A stretch of DNA of 29,939 nucleotides from the NCBI RefSeq assembly GCF_946187255.1, contig NZ_CAMHRZ010000004.1, positions 1-29,939 on the forward strand, written 5' to 3'. Positions within the stretch are counted from its first letter, which is position 1, and each line of letters begins with the position of its first letter. The translations under genes and the position numbers were made by a program. The stretch comes from an uncultured Ruminococcus sp. Its GTDB lineage: Bacteria > Bacillota > Clostridia > Oscillospirales > Ruminococcaceae. The notes beneath the pieces were generated by a model. It searched no databases, was not told the origin of the DNA, and worked only from the letters and a program-made list of their open reading frames with translations. This document shows positions 22,761 through 29,939 of the stretch, piece after piece.

Positions 22761-24194
22761 ATGAAACTGTATGAGCTGATAAAAGGCGTGGCAGAGACAT
22801 CTCTGCCCGATATGGAGGTAACAGGCATAACTTCGGATACACGCGGTGAGGTCAAGGCGGGCAGCGTGTTCGTGTGCATAAAGGGCAATACCTTTGACGG
22901 ACATGACGCTGCGAAGGATATGCTTGAAAAGGGCTGTGCGGCAGTTGTATGCGAACATGATCTCGGGCTTGACAGACAGATCATCGTATCCGATACAAGA
23001 GCAGCCTTCCCGATGCTTTGCGCAGCATGGTTCGGGCACCCCGAGAGAGAACTGGAGCTTATAGGTGTTACAGGCACGAACGGCAAGACCACTATCACTA
23101 CGGTGATAAAGAAGGTGCTCAGCGGCTTCGGCTTCAAGGTGGGACTGATAGGCACCTGCCAGAACGAGATAGGCGATGAGATAATACCCACCGCCAGGAC
23201 TACTCCCGAGCCCTACGACCTGTTCGAGCTGTTCCGCAAAATGGCGGACGCGGGCTGCAAGTACGCGGTGATGGAAGTATCCTCACAGGGACTTGAACAG
23301 AAAAGAGTGCAGAGCTGTCATTTCAAGGTGGGCGTGTTCACTAATCTCACGCAGGATCACCTTGATGTACACGGCACTATGGAGAACTATTATCAGGCTA
23401 AAAAGCTGCTGTTCGGTATATGCGATACTGCGGTGATAAATATCGATGACGAACACGGAGTGAGGTATACAAAGGAGATATCCTGTCCCTTCAGGACTTA
23501 TGCCGTCAGCAGCAAGGCTGATTTCCGTGCGGAGAGCGTTGTGCTGGGCATAACGGGAGTCAAGTATGTCTTCAATGACGGAAAGGAAAAGAAGAACGTC
23601 AGCTTCAATATGCCGGGACTTTTCAACGTTTCAAATTCGCTGGCGGTCATCGCCTGCATGGAAGTGCTGGGATTTGAGCCCTGCAGGACGATAAAGGAAT
23701 TCGAGAAGATACACGGTGTTCGCGGCAGAGCCGAGATAGTGCCCACAGGCAGGGATTTCACGGTGATATGCGACTACGCCCACACCCCCGATGCGCTGGT
23801 GAACGTGCTTTCCGCGATACGCGAGGGCGCACAGGGCAAGGTCAAGTGCCTGTTCGGGTGCGGAGGGAACCGTGACAGCACGAAGCGCCCGCTGATGGCG
23901 GCAGCGGCGGCTGACAATGCGGATTTCCTGATAGTAACATCGGACAACCCGAGAAATGAGGACCCCGATGAGATAATCGATCAGGTGCTGGTGGGTCTCA
24001 ACGGCAAGGATACGCCCTACGTCCGCATAACCGACAGGCGCGAGGCGATACACTGGGCTGTGAAGAACGCCGAAAAGGACGATATCATCGTGCTGGCGGG
24101 CAAGGGTCATGAGGATTATCAGATACTTGCGGGCGGCGTTAAGATACATTTTGATGAGCGCGAGGTAGTTGCCGAAGCGCTGAAGGAACTTTGA
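22761..24194 (+). CDS. murE: UDP-MurNAc-tripeptide synthetase MurE (meso-DAP type)
   Basis: MurE adds the third stem residue to UDP-MurNAc-L-Ala-D-Glu. The 477 residues match the family. The N-terminal domain has ITSDTRGEVKAGSVFVCIKG (23-42), the ATP loop is TGTNGKTT at 104-111, the carbamylated-lysine region follows EVSSQGLEQKR, and the specificity motif reads DNPR at 395-398, the form that selects meso-diaminopimelate rather than lysine. The C-terminal LAGKGHEDYQI is also present. ATG at 22761 has AAGGGA eight bases upstream. It follows the PBP gene by 49 bases, which contain a small CCCCC/GGGGG hairpin. Confidence 0.97.
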   Translation: MKLYELIKGVAETSLPDMEVTGITSDTRGEVKAGSVFVCIKGNTFDGHDAAKDMLEKGCAAVVCEHDLGLDRQIIVSDTRAAFPMLCAAWFGHPERELELIGVTGTNGKTTITTVIKKVLSGFGFKVGLIGTCQNEIGDEIIPTARTTPEPYDLFELFRKMADAGCKYAVMEVSSQGLEQKRVQSCHFKVGVFTNLTQDHLDVHGTMENYYQAKKLLFGICDTAVINIDDEHGVRYTKEISCPFRTYAVSSKADFRAESVVLGITGVKYVFNDGKEKKNVSFNMPGLFNVSNSLAVIACMEVLGFEPCRTIKEFEKIHGVRGRAEIVPTGRDFTVICDYAHTPDALVNVLSAIREGAQGKVKCLFGCGGNRDSTKRPLMAAAAADNADFLIVTSDNPRNEDPDEIIDQVLVGLNGKDTPYVRITDRREAIHWAVKNAEKDDIIVLAGKGHEDYQILAGGVKIHFDEREVVAEALKEL

Positions 24195-24248
24195 TAAAAA
24201 AGTGGATACTCAGCCCCACGGGCGGGTTTAAGCAAAGGTGGTAAAGCA

Positions 24249-25613
24249 ATGGAAAAAATAATGCTTTCAGAGGTAATAGAGGCTGTCAGGGGAAGCTACG
24301 GCTATCCTGCTGATGTGGAGATAAAGGATATCTCCACCGATACAAGAACGATAAGCGAGGGTTCGCTGTTCATCGCGCTCAAAGGCGCTAACTTCGACGG
24401 TCACGATTTTGCGGTGCAGGCTATGGAGTCGGGCGCGGTGGCAGTCGTTACGGAAAGACCTGTGGCGGGCGCAAGGTGCCTTATCGTTGATTCAACGGCG
24501 CAGGCACTGCTGGACGTTGCGTCCTATTACCGCAGCAGGTTCGATATACCGCTGGTGGGCATAACGGGCAGTGTGGGAAAGACCACCACTAAGGAAATGA
24601 TATACAGCGTGCTTTCGAGAGGCTTCAAGACCCTGAAAACGGAAGCCAATCACAATAACGAGGTGGGTATGCCCAAAACTCTGCTGGAGCTTGACAGCAC
24701 CCACAAGGCGGCTGTCATAGAGATGGGCATGAACCATAAGGGCGAGATATCGCGTATGTCCACAAGCTGTAAGCCTACGGTATGCGTCATTACTAATATA
24801 GGCGTATCGCATATCGAAAATCTCGGTTCGCAGGATGGCATACTCAAAGCAAAGCTGGAGATACTTGACGGCGCTTCCCCCGATGCACCGCTGATACTCT
24901 GCCGTGATGACAGGATACTGGCAAAGGCGGAGATATACGGTGACAGGAAGGTATGGTACTATTCGGTATCAAAGAAGGACTGCGATGTTTATGCATCCGA
25001 TATAGCGGCGGACGGCAAGGGCATCAGCTTCACGATACACTATGCCCGCGAGAAGTTCTCCGCAAGGATAAACTGCCTGGGCGAGCATAATATCAAGAAT
25101 GCGCTGGCTGCTTTCTGTGTGGGCGCAGCCGTTGGCATGGAGAATGATGATATCATCGCGGGACTGGCGGATTACCGTCCCGAAGGCATGAGACAGAATA
25201 TATTCACCGAGAACGGTATGACCTTCGTGCTTGACTGCTATAATGCGGCACCCGATTCCATGAAGGCGAGCCTTTCGGTGCTCAGTCAGATATGCGTCAG
25301 CGGCAGGCGTTTTGCAGTGCTGGGAGATATGCTGGAGCTGGGCAAGGGCGCAGCAAGGTATCACCGCACTGTGGGCGAGTATGTAAAGGCTTCAAAGACG
25401 GATGTACTGCTGTGCTACGGCAAGAATTCGTCATACTATATAGAAGGTGCCTGCGACAAGGGCTTCGACCGCGCAAATACGGCGCACTTTGATACTCACG
25501 AGGATCTGGCGGCGTACCTTAAAGAAAATCTCCGTGAGGGCGACGCGGTGCTGTTCAAGGGCAGCCGCGGCATGAAGCTGGAGGAAGTATACGAGGCGAT
25601 AAAACAGCAGTGA
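24249..25613 (+). CDS. murF: UDP-MurNAc-tripeptide:D-Ala-D-Ala ligase MurF
   Basis: MurF adds D-Ala-D-Ala to complete the UDP-MurNAc-pentapeptide. The 454 residues fit. ISTDTRTISEGSLFIALKG (28-46) is the family N-terminus, GSVGKTT at 107-113 binds ATP, EANHNNEVGMPKTLL and AVIEMGMNHKGEI follow in the central domain, and the C-terminal FVLDCYNAAPDSMKASL and AVLGDMLELG segments are typical. The start at 24249 has AGGTGG seven bases upstream. It overlaps the next gene by four bases (GTGA), indicating coupled translation. Confidence 0.97.
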   Translation: MEKIMLSEVIEAVRGSYGYPADVEIKDISTDTRTISEGSLFIALKGANFDGHDFAVQAMESGAVAVVTERPVAGARCLIVDSTAQALLDVASYYRSRFDIPLVGITGSVGKTTTKEMIYSVLSRGFKTLKTEANHNNEVGMPKTLLELDSTHKAAVIEMGMNHKGEISRMSTSCKPTVCVITNIGVSHIENLGSQDGILKAKLEILDGASPDAPLILCRDDRILAKAEIYGDRKVWYYSVSKKDCDVYASDIAADGKGISFTIHYAREKFSARINCLGEHNIKNALAAFCVGAAVGMENDDIIAGLADYRPEGMRQNIFTENGMTFVLDCYNAAPDSMKASLSVLSQICVSGRRFAVLGDMLELGKGAARYHRTVGEYVKASKTDVLLCYGKNSSYYIEGACDKGFDRANTAHFDTHEDLAAYLKENLREGDAVLFKGSRGMKLEEVYEAIKQQ

Positions 25614-26626
25614 AGCTGACCTTTGTTATATTTGCGATGCAGCTGGCTGTGGGAGCACTTCTCGGGCGGCTGTGTGTGCCCCTGTTCAGGAAGCTGAAGA
25701 CGGGGAAGTTTGATATATATATCGGGGACCGTTTTGCACAGGACGGTTCCGAGCCGAGAGGCGGCGGTGCTGTGATGTTCATCAGCTTTCTGGTCGCCTG
25801 TACGGCGGGCACCGCAGTGTTAGGCGCGGACAGTGCGCAGCTGCGGGGACTTCTTTGCGTGATAATGTACACGGGTCTGCTGACGGCTGTGGGGCTGGCG
25901 GAGGACTATGACCGCGACGTGAGGAACGGCATCGGCATGAAAAGCCGCTACCGCATAGCGATAAAGCTGGTGCTGAGCGGATGCTTCACCCTGCTGATGA
26001 GATCATTCGGCTACAGCTGCAAAATGCTGCTGCTGCCTTTCAGGTGGGGGTATATCGATCAGGGTATCGTTTATATACCGCTGACTGCGATACTTATGAC
26101 AGTGCTGATAACTGCGGCGGAGGTGTGTGACTGTCAGCACGGCATACATGACACGGGCGTGGACGGAAGCTGTGCAATGGTCATGTTTATGGGATATCTG
26201 GGGCTTTCTGCGGCGTTCGGTGACGGCAGCAGGGAGCTTTTGAGACTGGTATGCCTTTGTGCGGCGGGAAGCTGTGCGGGGTATCTTGTGTGGGGCATGA
26301 AGCCCTCAAAGCTCTTTACGGGACAATCCGGCGGGATGTTCATGGGGGGCATGATGTGCGGCATACTTATGCTTTCGGGACTGCACGGTGCAGTGCTGTT
26401 GGCAATGGCGGTGCCGCTGATCGAGCTTGCTGCGCATATATTGCAGCGGGCGGTATTTGCAGGAAAAAAGAAGCTGCTGCTCAAAGGCGCAACGCTGCAT
26501 GAGCACATGAGGAACTGCGGGTGGACGGACAGCCGTATAATGGCTGTGCTGGCACTGGCGCAGGGACTGTTCTGCGTGGGGGCGGCGGCTTACAGCATAT
26601 ATGAGTCGAAGCTGATAGTGAAGTAG
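25610..26626 (+). CDS. Divergent MraY-like membrane protein, catalytic motifs degenerate
   Basis: MraY transfers phospho-MurNAc-pentapeptide to undecaprenyl phosphate (lipid I). This 338-residue, roughly ten-helix protein sits where mraY belongs and keeps the pattern: PRGGG at 49-53 (PTMGG), GLAEDYDRDV at 95-104 (FLDDY), a helix end EVCDCQHGIH at 171-180 (NLTDGLDGLA), FTGQSGGMFMGG at 236-247 (MGDTGSLALGG) and LHEHMRNCGW at 296-305 (PIHHHFExxGW). Key residues are changed: the first Asp of DD is Glu, Asn of NxTDG is Glu, the second Asp of TDGxDG is His, the Asp of GDTGS is Gln, and HHH is HEH. It is therefore unlikely to act as normal MraY. The frame is intact, so it is selected for something. 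GTG start at 25610 overlaps murF by four bases. Confidence 0.82.
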   Translation: MKLTFVIFAMQLAVGALLGRLCVPLFRKLKTGKFDIYIGDRFAQDGSEPRGGGAVMFISFLVACTAGTAVLGADSAQLRGLLCVIMYTGLLTAVGLAEDYDRDVRNGIGMKSRYRIAIKLVLSGCFTLLMRSFGYSCKMLLLPFRWGYIDQGIVYIPLTAILMTVLITAAEVCDCQHGIHDTGVDGSCAMVMFMGYLGLSAAFGDGSRELLRLVCLCAAGSCAGYLVWGMKPSKLFTGQSGGMFMGGMMCGILMLSGLHGAVLLAMAVPLIELAAHILQRAVFAGKKKLLLKGATLHEHMRNCGWTDSRIMAVLALAQGLFCVGAAAYSIYESKLIVK

Positions 26627-26655
26627 CTTCGGCGTATTTCGGAGGGACAGCATTA

Positions 26656-27888
26656 ATGGCTGATAAGGGTATTTTCCGCGACCGCGACGGCGGTCTTACG
26701 ATGAATAATCACCTGCTGGGCAGGCAGCCCGTGGCGCAGGCGAGAAAAAAATGGAACCTGAATTTCAAGTCTATCAGGTACGGGGTGGATATGCCTTTCC
26801 TGATACTGATACTTGTGCTGCTGGGTTTCGGCGTGCTGATGATGTTCTCTGCATCCTACGCATGGGGACTCAACGACGCGGGTGACGGTTATTTCTACGC
26901 GAAAAAGCAGGTGCTGTATGCGGGCATAGGTCTTTGCGTGCTGCTGTTCGTATCGGTGCTGGATTATCACTTTTTCCAGAATACATGGATATGCTATCTG
27001 TTTTTTGCGGTGATGTACGGCGCGTGTATGTATGCGGCGTTCTTCGGGTCGTCAACGGCGGATGCGAGCCGATGGATAGATCTGGGTTTCGTGCAGTTCC
27101 AGCCATCGGAGCTGCTGAAAGTGGCGTTCATAATAATATTCGCCTATATCATGGCGGTTAATTTCCCGAAGTTCGATAACTGGAAGTTCTGCGTCATACC
27201 ATTTACGGCGATAATGGGATTTACTGTAATAGTACTGGGCTTGCAGAGACACCTTTCGGCGGTGCTGATAATCGGTGTCATCGGAGTCAGTATGATGTTC
27301 GTCAGCGGTATGCCCGCAAAGACCTTCTGGAGATTTATAATCGTACTGCTGGCGCTGGCGGCGCTGGCGTTCGGCGTGCTGATGCTGGCGGGAAAGTTCT
27401 CCTATATCGAACAGCGTTTCGAGAGCTGGCAGCACCCCGAATCGGACATACAGAACACCACCTGGCAGACCTACAATTCGCTGGTGGCGATAGGTTCGGG
27501 CGGCTGGTTCGGACTGGGATTCGGTGAATCAAGGCAGAAATTCCTCTACCTGCCCGAAGCGCAGAACGACTTCGTTTTCGCGATAATCTGCGAGGAACTG
27601 GGCTTTGTGGGCGCACTGGTAGTTGTGGTGCTGTTTGTTATCTTCGTGCTGAGAGGATTTTACATCGCGGCGAACGCGAAGGACCGCTTTGGTATGCTGG
27701 TGGCTGCGGGCATAACGATACAGATAGGCTTGCAGGCGTTCCTTAATATAATGGTCGCATCGAACTCTTTCCCGAATACGGGAATATCCCTGCCGTTTTT
27801 CAGCTACGGAGGTACAGCACTTATCATCCAGCTGGCAGAAATGGGTATCCTGCTGAATATTTCCCGACAGGGCAATATCAAGAAATAA
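26656..27888 (+). CDS. ftsW: SEDS-family peptidoglycan polymerase FtsW
   Basis: FtsW polymerises septal glycan strands from lipid II together with its class B PBP. The 410 residues contain about ten helices after a 40-residue cytoplasmic start. RWIDLGFVQFQPSE at 139-152 and YLPEAQNDFVFAIICEELG at 298-316 are family signatures; Asp305 aligns with the catalytic Asp297 of E. coli FtsW. GISLPFFSYGG near the end is also conserved. The PDxGT motif after the sixth helix reads QRHLSA (197-202). The start at 26656 has GGAGGG nine bases upstream. It follows the MraY-like gene directly, with no murD between them, and is followed by a hairpin terminator. Confidence 0.95.
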   Translation: MADKGIFRDRDGGLTMNNHLLGRQPVAQARKKWNLNFKSIRYGVDMPFLILILVLLGFGVLMMFSASYAWGLNDAGDGYFYAKKQVLYAGIGLCVLLFVSVLDYHFFQNTWICYLFFAVMYGACMYAAFFGSSTADASRWIDLGFVQFQPSELLKVAFIIIFAYIMAVNFPKFDNWKFCVIPFTAIMGFTVIVLGLQRHLSAVLIIGVIGVSMMFVSGMPAKTFWRFIIVLLALAALAFGVLMLAGKFSYIEQRFESWQHPESDIQNTTWQTYNSLVAIGSGGWFGLGFGESRQKFLYLPEAQNDFVFAIICEELGFVGALVVVVLFVIFVLRGFYIAANAKDRFGMLVAAGITIQIGLQAFLNIMVASNSFPNTGISLPFFSYGGTALIIQLAEMGILLNISRQGNIKK

Positions 27889-27904
27889 CAGGTTTCATGG
27901 GAAA

Positions 27905-27950
27905 AATGCCGTTCAACGCTGAGTTTTGTTGTGCGGCATTATATATTTTG
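27905..27950 (+). terminator. Probable terminator after ftsW
   Basis: AATGCCG plus most of TTCAAC (27905-27917) pairs with GTTGTG plus CGGCATT (27928-27940), with one mismatch and a ten-base loop, followed by ATATATTTTG. The T run is interrupted, so efficiency is uncertain. Confidence 0.6.
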
Positions 27951-27971
27951 TTAACTGTTAACCAAAAACAG

Positions 27972-28000
27972 TTTCTTTATTAACAAATATTATGTATAAT
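27972..28000 (+). promoter_or_regulatory. Possible promoter of murG
   Basis: TATAAT at 27995-28000 has TTTCTT at the -35 position with a 17-base spacer, a weak match. A separate transcript is plausible because a terminator-like stem precedes it. Confidence 0.45.
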
Positions 28001-28049
28001 AGATACGATAAAATGGCGTAAATATAATTTGATAAAAGAGGTATACCGT

Positions 28050-29183
28050 ATGCTGAAGGTACTGCTAGCCGGCGGCGGCACTGCGGGTCATGTGAACCCT
28101 GCCCTTGCCATAGCCGAGATAATTAAGGAAAACTACCCCGATGCCGAGATCTGCTTTGCAGGCAATCCCGACAAACTGGAGGCAAAACTGGTCCCGAAGG
28201 CGGGCTACCGATTTGAACCTCTGAGGATAGAGGGGTTCCAGCGGCAGATAAATGCCGAGAATATCAAAAGAAATCTCAGGGCGGCAGTGTATCTTGCAAA
28301 GTCGGGCAGCCGCTGCAAGGAGATAATCAGAGGCTTCAAACCCGATCTTGTGATAGGTACGGGCGGATACGTCAGCGGTCCTGTGGTCAGGGCGGCTGCA
28401 AATATGGGCATCAGGACAGCGATACATGAACAGAACGCTTTTGCGGGCGTTACCAACAAGATACTTTCAAAGAAAGTGGACGTTGTCATGATGACCGTTG
28501 AGGAGTCCAGGAAGAATTTCCCCGACGCTAAGAAATGCGTGGTTACGGGATTGCCGGTAAGAGGCGGCTTCGGCAGACTGACAAAGGAGGAAGCCCGCAA
28601 AAAGCTGGGTATCCCCGAAGATGCAAAGGTGGTGCTCTCCGCAGGCGGAAGTCTGGGCTCAAAGGTACTCAACGAGAATATAATGAAGCTGTTCAAGTGG
28701 TACCAGAAGGAAGGCAGAGAGGTATGGCATATCCATTCCTACGGCACCTATAAGGACTACGCAAATTATATCGGTGACTGCGAGAAGCAGGGGATCAAAC
28801 TGAAGGGCGACAAGCACTTCATCGTGGACAGCTATGTGGATATGCCCAAGGCAATGGCTGCCTGCGACCTTATCATAACCCGCTGCGGCGCTGCTTCGCT
28901 GGCGGAGATAGAAGCTATGGGAAGATGTTCGATACTTATACCTTCTCCCTGGGTGGCTGAGAACCACCAGTACCATAACGGTATGGTGCTGCAGAACGCG
29001 GGTGCTGGCATAGTTATCGAGGAAAAGGATCTGACGGAGGAAAAGTTTATCGGTGCGGTAAAGGATTATCTCGATGATCCCGATAAACTGAAAAAATGTT
29101 CCGAGAAAGCGGCTGCGCTGCATATTAAGGATACCAAAGAGCGCATTATGGACTGCCTGAGACCGCTTATCGGGAAGAAGTAA
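28050..29183 (+). CDS. murG: UDP-N-acetylglucosamine--lipid I N-acetylglucosaminyltransferase MurG
   Basis: MurG converts lipid I to lipid II at the inner face of the membrane. The 377 residues have two Rossmann-like GT-B domains: the N-terminal glycine loop LLAGGGTAGHVNPALA (5-20), IGTGGYVSGPVV in the first domain, then AGGSLGSKVLNENI (about 204-217), and RCGAASLAEIEAMG with ENHQYHNG in the second, where Glu and Gln contact UDP-GlcNAc. ATG at 28050 is preferred over a TTG at 28029 because AGAGG lies eight bases upstream and the sequence then starts at the conserved MLKVLLAGGG. It follows ftsW after a 160-base gap with a terminator-like stem and a possible promoter. Confidence 0.97.
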   Translation: MLKVLLAGGGTAGHVNPALAIAEIIKENYPDAEICFAGNPDKLEAKLVPKAGYRFEPLRIEGFQRQINAENIKRNLRAAVYLAKSGSRCKEIIRGFKPDLVIGTGGYVSGPVVRAAANMGIRTAIHEQNAFAGVTNKILSKKVDVVMMTVEESRKNFPDAKKCVVTGLPVRGGFGRLTKEEARKKLGIPEDAKVVLSAGGSLGSKVLNENIMKLFKWYQKEGREVWHIHSYGTYKDYANYIGDCEKQGIKLKGDKHFIVDSYVDMPKAMAACDLIITRCGAASLAEIEAMGRCSILIPSPWVAENHQYHNGMVLQNAGAGIVIEEKDLTEEKFIGAVKDYLDDPDKLKKCSEKAAALHIKDTKERIMDCLRPLIGKK

Positions 29184-29226
29184 AGAATAACGGATATAGA
29201 TGGATATATTTGAGGGATGAGAAGAT

Positions 29227-29939
29227 TTGGCAATTGATAAAACTTTACAGACCAAGCGCAGAGGCGGCGCCTCGATGGACAGCCTGAAAGTACCTGATAA
29301 TATCAGCTTCAAGGATCTGCAGAGCGGATCCCGTACAGGCAGAGGCATGGATGCCGCCAGTGATATATTTGCTTCGGGCAGATATGAGAGAAGAACGCGC
29401 ATGGGCGGTGTCGATACCAATTATGAGGGCTCGGAAAAAAGAGCCAAAGCGCGGCGTGATGCGGCTGAAAATGAAGATGACAGCTTCATCCCCAGACAGA
29501 ATATCAATAAAAAAGCCCCCGACCTGATGCATCAGGGCGTAAAAGTGGGTTCATCCTATGTTGAGCGCAAGAAGATCGTTATATGGATCACGACTGCGCT
29601 GCTGCTGCTTGCCTGCGCACTGCTTTTCCTGCCGCCGCTGATGAACAGCACCACCGAGGAGACCAAGGTGGATTTCGACAGGAATATCTTTGCGAAAATG
29701 GGCATGACAGAGTTCAAGGCTTATGCACTGTCAAACTATTCGGTGTATAATCAGGAGGCTTTTTCATCCGAAAAGAACGAGAATTACCGCGTCATCGAGA
29801 TGCAGGTACACGTTCAGAACTCGTCGCCTTTCGAGGTGGTGATACCCCAGTACTACGCAGCACACGTTCCTGCAAAGTATGAGGAGAAGGTGTGCTATGG
29901 GACCTCTGCCGAGACTGTTGCCAACAAGGACGGCACTAA
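29227..29939 (+). CDS. Uncharacterised single-pass membrane protein, partial (C-terminus beyond window)
   Basis: 237 codons are visible and the frame is open at the right edge. The first 115 residues are polar, charged and glycine-rich, with repeated GRY/GSR-type arginine motifs and no predicted fold, and should be disordered and cytoplasmic. One transmembrane helix lies at about 117-138. The outside part has a VIEMQVHVQNSSPFEVVIPQ strand pattern suggesting an immunoglobulin-like sandwich. The start is TTG at 29227 with GAGGG ten bases upstream. In many clusters the gene here encodes FtsQ/DivIB; the order of tail, helix and outside domain is similar, but I see no POTRA-like sequence, so I do not call it FtsQ. 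Its place after murG suggests an envelope or division role. Confidence 0.7.
   Translation, partial: MAIDKTLQTKRRGGASMDSLKVPDNISFKDLQSGSRTGRGMDAASDIFASGRYERRTRMGGVDTNYEGSEKRAKARRDAAENEDDSFIPRQNINKKAPDLMHQGVKVGSSYVERKKIVIWITTALLLLACALLFLPPLMNSTTEETKVDFDRNIFAKMGMTEFKAYALSNYSVYNQEAFSSEKNENYRVIEMQVHVQNSSPFEVVIPQYYAAHVPAKYEEKVCYGTSAETVANKDGT

Noticed and set aside
21803..23191. 462-codon minus-strand frame
   Set aside because: It is antisense to the PBP and murE genes, whose motifs are clear.
26656..27888. FtsW suspected to be inactive because the PDxGT motif reads QRHLSA
   Set aside because: The catalytic aspartate (Asp305) and the QPSE signature are intact, and the other motif varies among clostridial SEDS proteins.

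Overview
The window looks like a chromosomal segment of a low-to-mid GC anaerobic Firmicute, most likely a Ruminococcus-like member of the Oscillospiraceae. This is inferred from four things: a reverse-type rubrerythrin, a T-box leader, a Gram-positive dcw (division and cell wall) cluster with a PASTA penicillin-binding protein and a meso-diaminopimelate-type MurE, and clean sigma-A promoters (TTGACA-like, 17-bp spacer, TATAAT). No rRNA, tRNA, CRISPR array, insertion sequence or phage gene was recognised.

Left block, 1-3988, all minus strand. One operon encodes a zinc-ribbon protein with a kinase-like but catalytically degenerate domain, then a von Willebrand A protein, then (coupled through a TTGA overlap) an adenylosuccinate-synthetase-like enzyme that runs off the left edge. 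Upstream, with its own promoter and terminator, is a membrane protein carrying two RanBP2-like zinc fingers. This is the best candidate for an undescribed system: vWA, pseudokinase and zinc-ribbon parts joined to a purine-enzyme paralogue whose substrate-binding positions are changed.

Middle block, 4095-17461. A divergent rubrerythrin is followed by a two-gene unit: a membrane sensor with a dead GGDEF domain, overlapping an orphan solute-binding lipoprotein. An O-antigen-ligase-like membrane protein and RNase Y (rny) lie on the minus strand. A T-box leader with a threonine-compatible specifier then precedes a small membrane protein, a Suppressor-of-fused (SUFU) domain protein and thrS. An FMN-reductase-like flavoprotein and a two-gene unit (membrane protein of unknown function plus DUF4261-like protein) follow, each behind a strong promoter.

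Gap, 17462-18243. It holds hairpins, two terminator-like structures, two promoters, a three-codon reading frame and phased TTACAA repeats, and ends in the mraZ promoter.

Right block, 18244-29939. The dcw cluster runs mraZ, rsmH, ftsL-like, PASTA PBP, murE, murF, an mraY-position gene, ftsW, murG, then an uncharacterised membrane protein cut by the right edge. The mraY-position protein has the fold signature but has lost most of the catalytic motifs of phospho-MurNAc-pentapeptide transferase. No murD lies between it and ftsW. A good intrinsic terminator sits between ftsL and the PBP gene. Working MraY and MurD are therefore expected elsewhere in the genome.

Several genes start with TTG or GTG (822, 3928, 4964, 18244, 25610, 29227). 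All family calls come from reading the translations by eye; no database search was run.
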